From NCBI RefSeq assembly GCF_044987625.1, contig NZ_JBJDSB010000001.1, positions 62,001 to 126,000 of the forward strand: a DNA stretch of 64,000 bases, written 5' to 3'. The stretch's first letter is position 1; each line of letters starts with the position of its first letter. This DNA comes from Desulfobaculum sp044987625 (GTDB lineage Bacteria > Desulfobacterota > Desulfovibrionia > Desulfovibrionales > Desulfovibrionaceae). The notes under the pieces were generated by a model, which saw nothing but the letters and a program-made list of their open reading frames with translations, made no database searches and was not told where the DNA came from. The position numbers were made by a program, and so were the translations under genes. Shown one piece after another: positions 42,351-51,305 of the stretch.

Positions 42351-45300
42351 TTACGCCTCCTTCGTACCCAAAAGGCGTTGCAAAACAGCCAAGTCCCTAC
42401 TGTCGACGTCGACGGTTGGCGTCTCTGCATCGGCCTCCACCGCCTCAGGCGCCGAGGATTTGTTTCTTACCTTGCAGATTCGTCGCCCCAATTCCGCAAT
42501 ACTTTTTGTTTCAAAAACATCCTTCAGACTGAACACAATGCCCTGCTCCTGCGCCAGACGAATCATATGCAGAACATGAACGGAGTTCCCGCCAAGCTCT
42601 ATAAATGAGACGTGACGCTCCACATGGCTCACGCGGAGCACTTTCTTCCATATCTGGGCAAGCACATCCTCCAAACGGTCATCGCTCACGCTAGGCATGG
42701 CTGTCCTCTGCGGGGCACAACCTTGTGCCATCCGGCAGACGTCTTCACTTTTGTGTGATTGCGCTTCCGCGCGAAGGGAATCAGCAGATACGGCGCTTGA
42801 GACTGGAACTTCCGGCGTAATCCAGAGACGCCTTTTGCGCATAGGGAGTTCAGGCAGAGGGCACCTGCACGCATCTCCGACAAGTTCGTGCAAGAGGATA
42901 TCCGCGCCATTATGCCACAGCTTTTCCGCTATGGCCCCGGCGGTCGGGCACTCGTCCCCTTCGGCAAAAGGCGAGTAAGCAAAGATGTCCGGGCTCATAT
43001 GCTGTAGCAACAACGAAGATAAAACCCTGCCGGGCCCAACCTCCAATGCCATGCGCGGCTGGGTAAAGGCGGCCTCCAAGCCTTTATCAAACTGTACGCA
43101 GGAGCGAATGTGGCGCACCCAATACTGCGGCGAGGCAATGTCATCACCCGCCCAGCCGCCGGTCACGTTACTGATGACAGGAATCGACGGTGCACTCATG
43201 GGAATGGTTGCGGCAACGGACTCAAAGTCGTCCAAAATGCAATCCATGGCGGTAGAATGAAATGCGTGAGAGGTACGCAAGAAAACGCCAGCTCCGCCTG
43301 CACGCATCAAGGCATCGCGCACCTTGGCTAGCACATCGTCCGGCCCTGCCACCACGCAGTTGGTTTTGCTATTGGTCACAACAAGCTCAACCTGCCCCCA
43401 AAGCGGACCAAGGGCCTGCGCCAACATGTCGTGCGGAAGCAAGGCGGCGAGCATTTTCCCTTTTGGAGCCTGCTGCATCAACGTCCCGCGCGCGGTAACA
43501 AGCCGGGCCGCATCAGACGGAGAAAAAACACCTGCAAAGCACGCGGCGGAGATTTCACCCAAACTATGCCCAAGCGCACAAGACGGCCGGATGCCGTTCT
43601 CCCAAAACAATGTCGCCAACCCCAGCTCTATGGCGAAAAGAACCGGCTGCATCATGTCCGTCTGGCTAATGCGCTCGAAAGCGCCTGGCTCATCATTCCA
43701 ACTATCGGAGAGAAGGTGCAGAATATCCGGGCCATTGGCAGCGAGGACATGCTTACGACTTTCCTCCAACAATTCACGAAAACGCGGAGTCTGCTGATAA
43801 AAAGACTTAAGCATATGCGCAGATTGCGCCCCCTGACCGGGAAAGAGAAAGCAGACCTCCCGCGCAGGACCAGTAGCGATAATCGGAAATTGCTCATGAT
43901 CGCCAAGATTCTTCGAAATATCTTGCCGTTCAGTCCCGGCAACAACACGCCGCAACCGCCCATGACGCCGACCGCTCGCAAGCGTAAATGCAACATCCCG
44001 CAAAGGTGCATACTCTGAACCGTCATCACCAAGGCATGTAATAAGCCCCTGCTCCAGGTCATGGAGATCCTGCTCCGAGTCTGCCGACAGAGCAAAAGAC
44101 ACTGGCAACTGCCCAAAGTCCTCTCTGCTGGCCCCCGGCTCCGCAACCCCTTGCAGGATCATATGAACATTGGTGCCGCCAAAACCAAAGGAGCTCACCC
44201 CGCCGATACGATTCTGCGGATTCTGTGCAAGCGAACGTGATTCAGCGCAGACCTCAAATGGGACAATGCTGTCTCCAAACCGTGGATTAATGCGAGAAAA
44301 GTTCGCCGTGCCAGGGAAAATGCCATGGTGCAGACTCAAAGCGGCCTTGATAAAGCCGGCCAAGCCGGACGTTGCATCAAGATGCCCCACATTCCCTTTG
44401 ACCGAACCTAAATAAACCGGCTGATCATACTGAGCGGCGTATTCATCATACGCCATGCGAAGGGCCGCAACTTCGATGGGATCCCCAAGCGGTGTCGCGG
44501 TTCCATGCCCCTCCACAAAGGACATATCCTCCGGCCCGACCCCGGCCATGAGCATGGCCTCGCGAATGACCGTCGCCTGAGCCGTCTGGTTCGGCGCCGT
44601 AAAGCTGACCTTCTCACGCCCATCATTGTTGAGGGCGCTTCCTCGCACAACGCACCAAATTCTGTCTTTGGCCTCGACAGCGTCTTCAAGCCGCTTCAGC
44701 ACAACCGCCGCCACGCCGCTCCCGAAAATGGTCCCGGCCGCATCAGCGTCGTAAGGACGGCAATGCCCATCCGGCGAACGCATTCCGCCGGGTATATACA
44801 TATACCCAAGTTCTGCGGGCAGAGGGATCGTCGCCGCTCCCACCAAGGCCCTGTCGCATTCACCCGCAACTAAAGCCTGACAAGCTACATGCAGGGCCGC
44901 CATGGAAGATGAGCACGCAGACTGCACACCAACAGCAGGACCGTGCAGACCAAGCTTGTACGCAATGCGGGTGGCCAGATAATCTTTGTCATTGCCAAGC
45001 AGAACCTCGAATGGATCAAGGGTTCCATTCACCATATGGGTATAGAGATTGCCCATCATATATGAGCTGACGTTCACACTGGCATACACACCGGTCCGCT
45101 GTTCCGGGCCGTCACTTCGTGTATCCCCGGCATTTTCAAATGCGCGCCATGCCACTTCCAAAAGCAGACGGTGCTGTGGGTCCATTATTTCCGCCTCAGC
45201 CGCGGCATAGCCAAAAAATTCCGGATCAAAGAGATTCACATCCTCAAGGCAGGAGCACATTCGCACATACCCCGGCAACTGCCATGTGTCCTTATGCGGC

Positions 45301-45455
45301 CCATTTCTCAGGCTCTCTTCCTTGGCCGGACGCATGGATTGATGCCCTGTCAAAAGATTTGTCCAGAATGCATCAAGCGACCCCGCTCCCGGAAAACGGC
45401 ACGCCATGCCGACCACGGCCAAACTTTCATTGTGCTCTGTATCGCAAGGCATCAT
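42351..45455 (-). CDS. Type I polyketide synthase module, KS-AT-ACP
   Basis: This 1034-residue protein has a ketosynthase with Cys181 (GVQSACSSSMAAL), His317 (VEGHGTATPLGDP) and His358 (KGNVGHLDATSG). An acyltransferase follows, with Ser631 (GHSLGE) and HAFH at 730-733, the malonyl-CoA-type motif. The ACP has its phosphopantetheine site at Ser959 (LGGNS). There is no ketoreductase, dehydratase, methyltransferase or thioesterase, so the extended unit keeps its beta-keto group. The start overlaps the stop of the C-A-T synthetase upstream, so they are translated together. It lies between that NRPS and the transport genes; it should add one malonate unit. Confidence 0.93.
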   Translation of the reverse strand: MMPCDTEHNESLAVVGMACRFPGAGSLDAFWTNLLTGHQSMRPAKEESLRNGPHKDTWQLPGYVRMCSCLEDVNLFDPEFFGYAAAEAEIMDPQHRLLLEVAWRAFENAGDTRSDGPEQRTGVYASVNVSSYMMGNLYTHMVNGTLDPFEVLLGNDKDYLATRIAYKLGLHGPAVGVQSACSSSMAALHVACQALVAGECDRALVGAATIPLPAELGYMYIPGGMRSPDGHCRPYDADAAGTIFGSGVAAVVLKRLEDAVEAKDRIWCVVRGSALNNDGREKVSFTAPNQTAQATVIREAMLMAGVGPEDMSFVEGHGTATPLGDPIEVAALRMAYDEYAAQYDQPVYLGSVKGNVGHLDATSGLAGFIKAALSLHHGIFPGTANFSRINPRFGDSIVPFEVCAESRSLAQNPQNRIGGVSSFGFGGTNVHMILQGVAEPGASREDFGQLPVSFALSADSEQDLHDLEQGLITCLGDDGSEYAPLRDVAFTLASGRRHGRLRRVVAGTERQDISKNLGDHEQFPIIATGPAREVCFLFPGQGAQSAHMLKSFYQQTPRFRELLEESRKHVLAANGPDILHLLSDSWNDEPGAFERISQTDMMQPVLFAIELGLATLFWENGIRPSCALGHSLGEISAACFAGVFSPSDAARLVTARGTLMQQAPKGKMLAALLPHDMLAQALGPLWGQVELVVTNSKTNCVVAGPDDVLAKVRDALMRAGGAGVFLRTSHAFHSTAMDCILDDFESVAATIPMSAPSIPVISNVTGGWAGDDIASPQYWVRHIRSCVQFDKGLEAAFTQPRMALEVGPGRVLSSLLLQHMSPDIFAYSPFAEGDECPTAGAIAEKLWHNGADILLHELVGDACRCPLPELPMRKRRLWITPEVPVSSAVSADSLRAEAQSHKSEDVCRMAQGCAPQRTAMPSVSDDRLEDVLAQIWKKVLRVSHVERHVSFIELGGNSVHVLHMIRLAQEQGIVFSLKDVFETKSIAELGRRICKVRNKSSAPEAVEADAETPTVDVDSRDLAVLQRLLGTKEA

Positions 45456-48400
45456 GACGAAGACTCCTGACGCGCAATACCTGCTCTCGCGGCCATTCTC
45501 CGCGCGCGCAGACCCGCCACGGGTCGCCCCGCCGCAGACAGCGCCGCCGTTTTGACGCCCCCCTGCTGTCTACGCAGGAAAGCCGCCTGACTTTCAATTG
45601 TGGGGTGCTGAAATAAAACGGTAAGAGGGAATGTCGTCTCGAATTCCCTCTGAATGCTTTCGTGAAGCTGAACCAACAAAAGGGAATTCCCGCCCGCCTC
45701 AAAGAAATTTCTCTCTGTGCATATATTCTGAAGGCCAATAGCCTCACGCCAAAGCTGCTCGAGACTCCTCTCAACAGAACCATGCTCTTGCCGAGTGCAG
45801 GTCGGCCCCTCCGGGGCGCGCTCAATCAATGTTCTCACAAGCGACTGTCTGTCTATCTTCCCAGAGGATGTCCGGGGCCACTGGGCGACAACGTCGATGA
45901 CGTCGGGGACCATAACCGCGGGCAACCGTTCCATCATAAAACTGCGTAACGCTCCCGTCCCCTTGAACTCCCCCTCCGAAGAAGCGCATTCTTCAACCAT
46001 AATGAACCCCGCCAGCCGCTTGTGCCCAACTCCGTCACGCCACACACTGACAACGGCTTCCTGTACCCCGGCGAACCCCTGCATCACATTTTCAACTTCG
46101 CCCGCCTCGATTCGAACGCCGCGAATCTTGATTTGTCGATCTCGGCGTCCCACATAATGCAGATTACCCTCCTCATCTATCCACCCCTCATCATCAATGC
46201 GGAACCAGTGACAATATTCGTCCTCATGAGCAAAGGACAAAAAGGCATTGTTATAATTGTCCCCGGCATAGCCCCGTGCCAAGCTCGGCCCGGCTATATG
46301 GATTATCCCCGTATTTCCAGCAGGGACCGGAAGCGAAAAATCATCCATCAAGGCCACCGTCGTCCCACCTATAGGAACGCCTAACGGCACATCCTCCATG
46401 TGCGCCACCTCGTCTACATTGCTCGGCGATATGCAGAAATATGTGGCGTCCATCACCTCTGTGGACCCATACAGATTGACAATACGAAGCCCGGGCATGG
46501 CTCTGACCGCCCAAACGGCAAGTTCCGGAGACAACGGTTCACCACTGCTCAAAATGGTCTTCAGTCGAGGCAACGCCCCGCCACTCGCTTCCGCCACACG
46601 CATCATCGCCGCAAGCAGAGAAGGGACAAGCACCATCTGCGTCACAGCATGACGCGTTATCTCCTCCATCATGGCGGGAACATTTCGCGCCGAAGACCGG
46701 CCTGTCACAACCAGCGGTGCCCCACCAAGAATCGCCCCAAAAACCTCCCACAAGAAATCCACAAAAAGCGGTGAAGTTTTCATATAGGCGACACTGTCTG
46801 CCTCCCAAGGCAAATATGCCCACATCCACTCCCAACGGTGGGTCATGGCACCATGAGTCAGCTCAATGCCTTTGGGCGTGCCTGTGCTGCCGGAGGTATA
46901 CAGAACGCAGGCCACATCATCTGCGGCAATGGCATGCGCAGGGAGCGACAAGGCCGAACAATCAATTGTGGTCCAATCCTGAGACGACGGCACCAACCGG
47001 ACCGCGGCGTCATCTCCACCACAACAGAGCAGATTCTCCGCCTGCATGGGGGGGGCAACCAGTATGGAGGCGCCAGAAGTCTTCAAAACATCCGCGTTGT
47101 GAAGCGGCGGATGCTCTGGGTCGAGGGGGACCCAAGCCGCTCCGGTCTTCCAAACCGCAAGCATAAAAATGATCAATTCAAGTGGCGAATCTGGCATCAA
47201 AGCAACAATTGAGCCTGGCCCCGCCCCCTGATTCGCCAAAAGCCAAGCCGCACCGTTAGCCATCCCCCCAAGCCGGGAATACGTGACATCCTGCGCAAGC
47301 TCGTCCCCCAACTCCCGAGGTCGCCACTTAACAACCGTATCCTCAGACCGGTTGTGGACCAATTCATCAAGCCTGCTCCAAGCATCCCGAAACGGAGCCA
47401 CATTCCCGTCGCCGGAAAGAACAGAAGTCTCGCCTTGAGTCGCAAAGGAAAAAACATCCGGATCTCCCAACAGTTGCCGCAATGGCGTTGCCGGGGCTGT
47501 CGACAGTTTTCCCGCTATGGCAGTCAACGCTTGTCCAACCATTTCGGCGGTCCGGTGAGAAAAAATATCTGTTGCATATGTCAGATAAAGCGTGTGCCCC
47601 CCTTCCTCGGGTTCGACAAGCAGCTCCATGTCCAGATGCGTCGTAGTAGGAGGAATAAAGAGGGACCGTAACGCCAGCCCAGCTGGAAGCCTTTGGGGCA
47701 TGGGCGCATTTTGGTAGGTCAGGGCCGCCTGATAGACTGGGTTACGGCTTATATCGAGGTTCTGCCCAAGACCTTCAGCTATGTACTGGAAAGGGAGGCT
47801 GGAATGCTCAAGGGCAAGCAGCACGCCTTGGCGCATATCCTCCAGATGGGAGACAAAGTCTCCGCTGGCGTCAATATTGGTCTTGACCACAAGATTATTC
47901 AGGAAAAAACCAACCATCCGTTCCGTCTGAGGGTGTTCCCTGCCGGATACGGAGCTGCCGACCGCAAACGAGGCTTGCCCGGACATACGGCCGAGCACCA
48001 AAGAATACATTGCCAGCCACACCATAAACGGCGTCGCCCCGTGCTGATGCGCCAAAGCATCAAGGGGAGCGCTTACGGACTGCGGCACAAAAAACGAAAG
48101 GGTCTTTCCCTGAAAACTCTGCACGGATGGCCGCGCAGCCCCCTGACGCATATCAAGGCTTGGCACATCACGAAGGTGCTCCTTCCACCACCGCCTTTCA
48201 CGCTTAGCCCATTCACCTTGCATTTGCTCGCGCTGCCATCTGGCAAACTGAACATAACTGGCAGGCTCAGGCAGATTCGGAGCTGTCCCTGCGCATATTC
48301 CCTCATACACGTCAAAGAGTTCCTCAAGGAACACCGCCAACGACCATCCATCAAAGACACTATGATGGAATGTGTAGAGCAGAACGCTTTCATCATCCTT

Positions 48401-48922
48401 CAGCAGATATACTGTGCCGCGCACCAGCGGGCCACTCTCAAGCGAAAATCCTGTTTTGGCCTCCTTGTCCTTGGCGTCATCCAGCGTCTCTTTCTGGCTT
48501 GCATTATCCAAGGCCCTCAGATCAATGGTGCGCAAAGCGCACTGCTCGGGGGCAAGACTCCCCAACACAGGGATGCCGCTTGCCGTAGCGGGAAAAACAC
48601 TCGTCAGGCACTCATGCCGAGCAACAATGGCTAGCCACGCATCCTGCAAAGCGTCGCAATTAAGCGCACCCCGAATCTCAAGGCCAAACGGAATATTATA
48701 AAAGGGATTCTGAGGCGAAAGACGATCCATAAACCACAGACGCTCTTGGGCGAGGGAAAGCCGCTGTTTCCCATCCCCGTCAGACGCTGACAACTCCGCA
48801 AAATCCTGAGGGAAGGGTGTCCCGTCTTCAGCGGAGGATGAATCCTCAGAATACACGGAAGATGCAAGGGCCGTGAGCTCTTCAATGGATAACGAGCGCA
48901 AATTTTCTCTGGATATGCCCAT
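45452..48922 (-). CDS. Nonribosomal peptide synthetase module, C-A-T
   Basis: This 1156-residue module has a condensation domain with HHSVFDG at 186-192, an adenylation domain (YTSGSTGTPKG at about 674; YGSTE near 818; the A10 Lys at 1022) and a thiolation site at Ser1080 (AGGNS). Aligned to GrsA, the pocket residues read V721, D722, W725 for positions 235, 236 and 239, then V, L, S, L, D, A, and Lys. Position 235 is not Asp, and the string is close to the beta-alanine pocket VDWVISLADK, so a beta-amino acid is the likely substrate. A condensation domain first means an upstream donor is needed; none is seen in the window. It is coupled to the KS-AT-ACP gene. Confidence 0.93.
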   Translation of the reverse strand: MGISRENLRSLSIEELTALASSVYSEDSSSAEDGTPFPQDFAELSASDGDGKQRLSLAQERLWFMDRLSPQNPFYNIPFGLEIRGALNCDALQDAWLAIVARHECLTSVFPATASGIPVLGSLAPEQCALRTIDLRALDNASQKETLDDAKDKEAKTGFSLESGPLVRGTVYLLKDDESVLLYTFHHSVFDGWSLAVFLEELFDVYEGICAGTAPNLPEPASYVQFARWQREQMQGEWAKRERRWWKEHLRDVPSLDMRQGAARPSVQSFQGKTLSFFVPQSVSAPLDALAHQHGATPFMVWLAMYSLVLGRMSGQASFAVGSSVSGREHPQTERMVGFFLNNLVVKTNIDASGDFVSHLEDMRQGVLLALEHSSLPFQYIAEGLGQNLDISRNPVYQAALTYQNAPMPQRLPAGLALRSLFIPPTTTHLDMELLVEPEEGGHTLYLTYATDIFSHRTAEMVGQALTAIAGKLSTAPATPLRQLLGDPDVFSFATQGETSVLSGDGNVAPFRDAWSRLDELVHNRSEDTVVKWRPRELGDELAQDVTYSRLGGMANGAAWLLANQGAGPGSIVALMPDSPLELIIFMLAVWKTGAAWVPLDPEHPPLHNADVLKTSGASILVAPPMQAENLLCCGGDDAAVRLVPSSQDWTTIDCSALSLPAHAIAADDVACVLYTSGSTGTPKGIELTHGAMTHRWEWMWAYLPWEADSVAYMKTSPLFVDFLWEVFGAILGGAPLVVTGRSSARNVPAMMEEITRHAVTQMVLVPSLLAAMMRVAEASGGALPRLKTILSSGEPLSPELAVWAVRAMPGLRIVNLYGSTEVMDATYFCISPSNVDEVAHMEDVPLGVPIGGTTVALMDDFSLPVPAGNTGIIHIAGPSLARGYAGDNYNNAFLSFAHEDEYCHWFRIDDEGWIDEEGNLHYVGRRDRQIKIRGVRIEAGEVENVMQGFAGVQEAVVSVWRDGVGHKRLAGFIMVEECASSEGEFKGTGALRSFMMERLPAVMVPDVIDVVAQWPRTSSGKIDRQSLVRTLIERAPEGPTCTRQEHGSVERSLEQLWREAIGLQNICTERNFFEAGGNSLLLVQLHESIQREFETTFPLTVLFQHPTIESQAAFLRRQQGGVKTAALSAAGRPVAGLRARRMAARAGIARQESSS

Positions 48923-48955
48923 GTTATGTCCCCATAGCAGGTAAAGGAAGGAGTC

Positions 48956-48996
48956 AAAAAAGAGGTTCCGTCAGGACAATTGCCGGACGGAACCTC
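48956..48996 (-). terminator. Terminator between the TonB receptor and the C-A-T synthetase
   Basis: On the minus strand an 11-bp perfect stem (48996-48986 with 48972-48962) is followed by six T (48961-48956). It lies between the receptor stop at 49007 and the synthetase start at 48922. Confidence 0.8.
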
Positions 48997-49006
48997 AGGG
49001 GGGTAA

Positions 49007-51151
49007 TTAGAAGCGGTAGCTCAGCTCCACGCCCACGGACTGGGGCGGAGCCATGACGCCGACAGCTGTCGTTCCCGCAAAGGACTGGAGATAACGCTCG
49101 TCGAAGATATTCTTGCCATAAAGATAGATGTCAAAGTCTTCCGTCTCGTAGCCAATACGGGCATTAAAGACGGTAATCGCATCACGCGAATACTTGTTGG
49201 CGTCATCCCAGTAGAGCTTGTCTGCGAAGACACCTTCCACGCGGCCAAAAAGACCTGTTGCATGCCGGTACTGCAAGCCTACCGTTCCAGAGAACTCGGG
49301 AGTGTAGGGAATGCGGTTGTCCTCGTAGGAGACTTCCTTGCCCGTACTCATATCCAAGACGGAGTAGTCGTCATACTGCGAGCAGGTGTACCCGGCGCCC
49401 AGGTCAAAATCGAGACCTTCGGCAATCCTCCAGTTCACGTCCAGTTCCGCGCCATAGCTCGACGCTTCACCGGCGTTTCTTGCCTCGTAGGCGGTAAGGG
49501 CAGGATTATATTCCATAATCTGGAAGTCTTCGAAGCTTGTATAGAACAGGCTCACGTTTGCCAACAGGGAGTTGTCAAACCACCCCGTTTTGGCGCCGAC
49601 CTCGTAGTTCCAAGCGGTCTGAGAATCATAGGTGAGACTTGTCGGCTTGGATGCGGCGTAGTTGAAGCCGCCGGGAACTGTGCTACGGCTCACGCCCGCA
49701 TAGACCATGTCGCTGGGGTTGATCTGCCAAGTCAGGGCAAAGCGAGGGAGCAGTTCGCTCCAGTCGTCGTCCGGGCTTGTGCTCATAGGGCTGGCACCAA
49801 AGGCCGCCTGCATGTCGGCATTCGGCTCATAGCTGATGGTGGCGGATTTGTACGCATTGTACCAGCGCAGACCAGCGATGGCATGAATCGAATCCGTCAG
49901 GGGCACTTCAATCTGACCAAACGGAGCAAACTCCTTGGTGGTCTGCTTAAAGGGCTGGTTCAGCGCGGGCTTCAAGGCGCCCATGGGCATATAGTCGGCA
50001 TAGATATTTTTGACATCCAGGTCGGAATAGCTCCCGTACAGGCCAAGCAGCCACTTCAGATCACTCTGGGCAGGAGAACTCATGCGGAATTCCTGCGTTA
50101 CCTCGTCGCGCTCAATATTACGGCCAGACGTATTGGCTATGGGCATAACCGGATGCAGGTACGACTGGAAATCAATGGCTTCATTTCTGTAGGTCGTTAC
50201 GGAGTCAAAAACCATTGAATCCCAATCCATCGTCGCTGTCAGCGCCAGGTTCAACGTGTCGCTATCAGAAAAGTCGTCGTCATTGGAAAACGAGTCGAGA
50301 GTCGCGTCGTTGCCCTTGACGTATGCGGGGCGCTCACGAGACTCGGTGTAGTCGCAGTGCAGGGCAAGGTCGAGAACTTCGGAAGGCGTGTATCGGAAGA
50401 CGCCCTTGACCCTTTCCTTCTTGTCCGTATTGCTCCTGTCGCGCCCTTCAGCGTCCATGTAGCCTTCGGACTGCTCGTGTAAAGCGGACAAAGAGAAGTA
50501 CAACATGTCTTCTATAACAGGCCCGCTCACCGTACCGCCAAGACCATAGCCTTCATATGATTCTGCGCGGGTAAAAACCTTCCCCTTGGGGTTGTTGTCG
50601 GGTTTCTTTGAGATAATGTTGATGACGCCGCCAAAGGTATTCTTGCCGTACATAACACTCTGTGGACCACGCAGTACTTCAACACGCTCAATGTCCATCA
50701 GCGGGGCGTCCAGATTCATGAACGTATCCGCGGGAACACCATCAATATAGATGACCAAAGGGTTCGTCTCGGTAGGGATGGCTGTCGGCGCACCACGGAA
50801 GGACATATAGGTCAGCCCACCCATGCCTCGATTCACGGAAAGGTTGGGAATCCTATACAAAACATCATCGATTTCATTAACGCCTCTGTCATTGAGCTTC
50901 TGGGAATCGAAGACCGTCAGAGACATCGGCGTTTTCTGCACTTCTGTTTCGCGTTTATCCACAGTCACCACAACAGCAGGCAGCGTACAAGACACCTCGG
51001 AATTATGATCCTCAGCCGCACTCGTCGCCTGCTGCTCCGCCTTGGTGTCTTCCGTTTCTCCAGCTATGGCGTCGCCCGGAGACATATACACGCATACTGC
51101 GAGCAACGCCGCCAAGCAGCATTGTCCCAATGTCTTCATGAATGGAAACAT
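49007..51151 (-). CDS. TonB-dependent outer-membrane receptor
   Basis: This 714-residue receptor has a signal peptide (MFPFMKTLGQCCLAALLAVCVYMSPGDAIA, about 30 residues), a TonB-box-like TLPAVVVTV and a plug domain (TPMSLTVFDSQKLNDRGVNEIDDVLYRIP, RVEVLRGPQSVMYGKNTFGGVINI). A beta-barrel follows and ends in YRF, the terminal Phe recognised by the Bam machinery. It would import the ferric or metal-loaded product of the cluster, like FyuA for yersiniabactin. The frame opens at 51295, but the ATG at 51151 follows GAGGAGGGG and starts the signal peptide. A Fur-box-like site lies just before it and a terminator follows the gene. Confidence 0.92.
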   Translation of the reverse strand: MFPFMKTLGQCCLAALLAVCVYMSPGDAIAGETEDTKAEQQATSAAEDHNSEVSCTLPAVVVTVDKRETEVQKTPMSLTVFDSQKLNDRGVNEIDDVLYRIPNLSVNRGMGGLTYMSFRGAPTAIPTETNPLVIYIDGVPADTFMNLDAPLMDIERVEVLRGPQSVMYGKNTFGGVINIISKKPDNNPKGKVFTRAESYEGYGLGGTVSGPVIEDMLYFSLSALHEQSEGYMDAEGRDRSNTDKKERVKGVFRYTPSEVLDLALHCDYTESRERPAYVKGNDATLDSFSNDDDFSDSDTLNLALTATMDWDSMVFDSVTTYRNEAIDFQSYLHPVMPIANTSGRNIERDEVTQEFRMSSPAQSDLKWLLGLYGSYSDLDVKNIYADYMPMGALKPALNQPFKQTTKEFAPFGQIEVPLTDSIHAIAGLRWYNAYKSATISYEPNADMQAAFGASPMSTSPDDDWSELLPRFALTWQINPSDMVYAGVSRSTVPGGFNYAASKPTSLTYDSQTAWNYEVGAKTGWFDNSLLANVSLFYTSFEDFQIMEYNPALTAYEARNAGEASSYGAELDVNWRIAEGLDFDLGAGYTCSQYDDYSVLDMSTGKEVSYEDNRIPYTPEFSGTVGLQYRHATGLFGRVEGVFADKLYWDDANKYSRDAITVFNARIGYETEDFDIYLYGKNIFDERYLQSFAGTTAVGVMAPPQSVGVELSYRF

Positions 51152-51166
51152 AGACCCCTCCTCGAT

Positions 51167-51185
51167 GATATTGAATGTCCTTATC
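51167..51185 (-). promoter_or_regulatory. Fur-box-like operator before the TonB receptor
   Basis: On the minus strand the 19-mer GATAAGGACATTCAATATC matches the classical Fur consensus at 15 of 19 positions by direct comparison. It lies 15 bases before the receptor ATG, just before its ribosome site. Confidence 0.5.
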
Positions 51186-51305
51186 AACAGCAAGCTCTTC
51201 GTCTTCGTTTCGACATATTCAAAGCAAAGACGACCCCCAAAACAATTTGCCCAAGATAATGACCCCCAAATAAAAAGGCACCACCAGAAATGCACAAAAA
51301 GTGTC

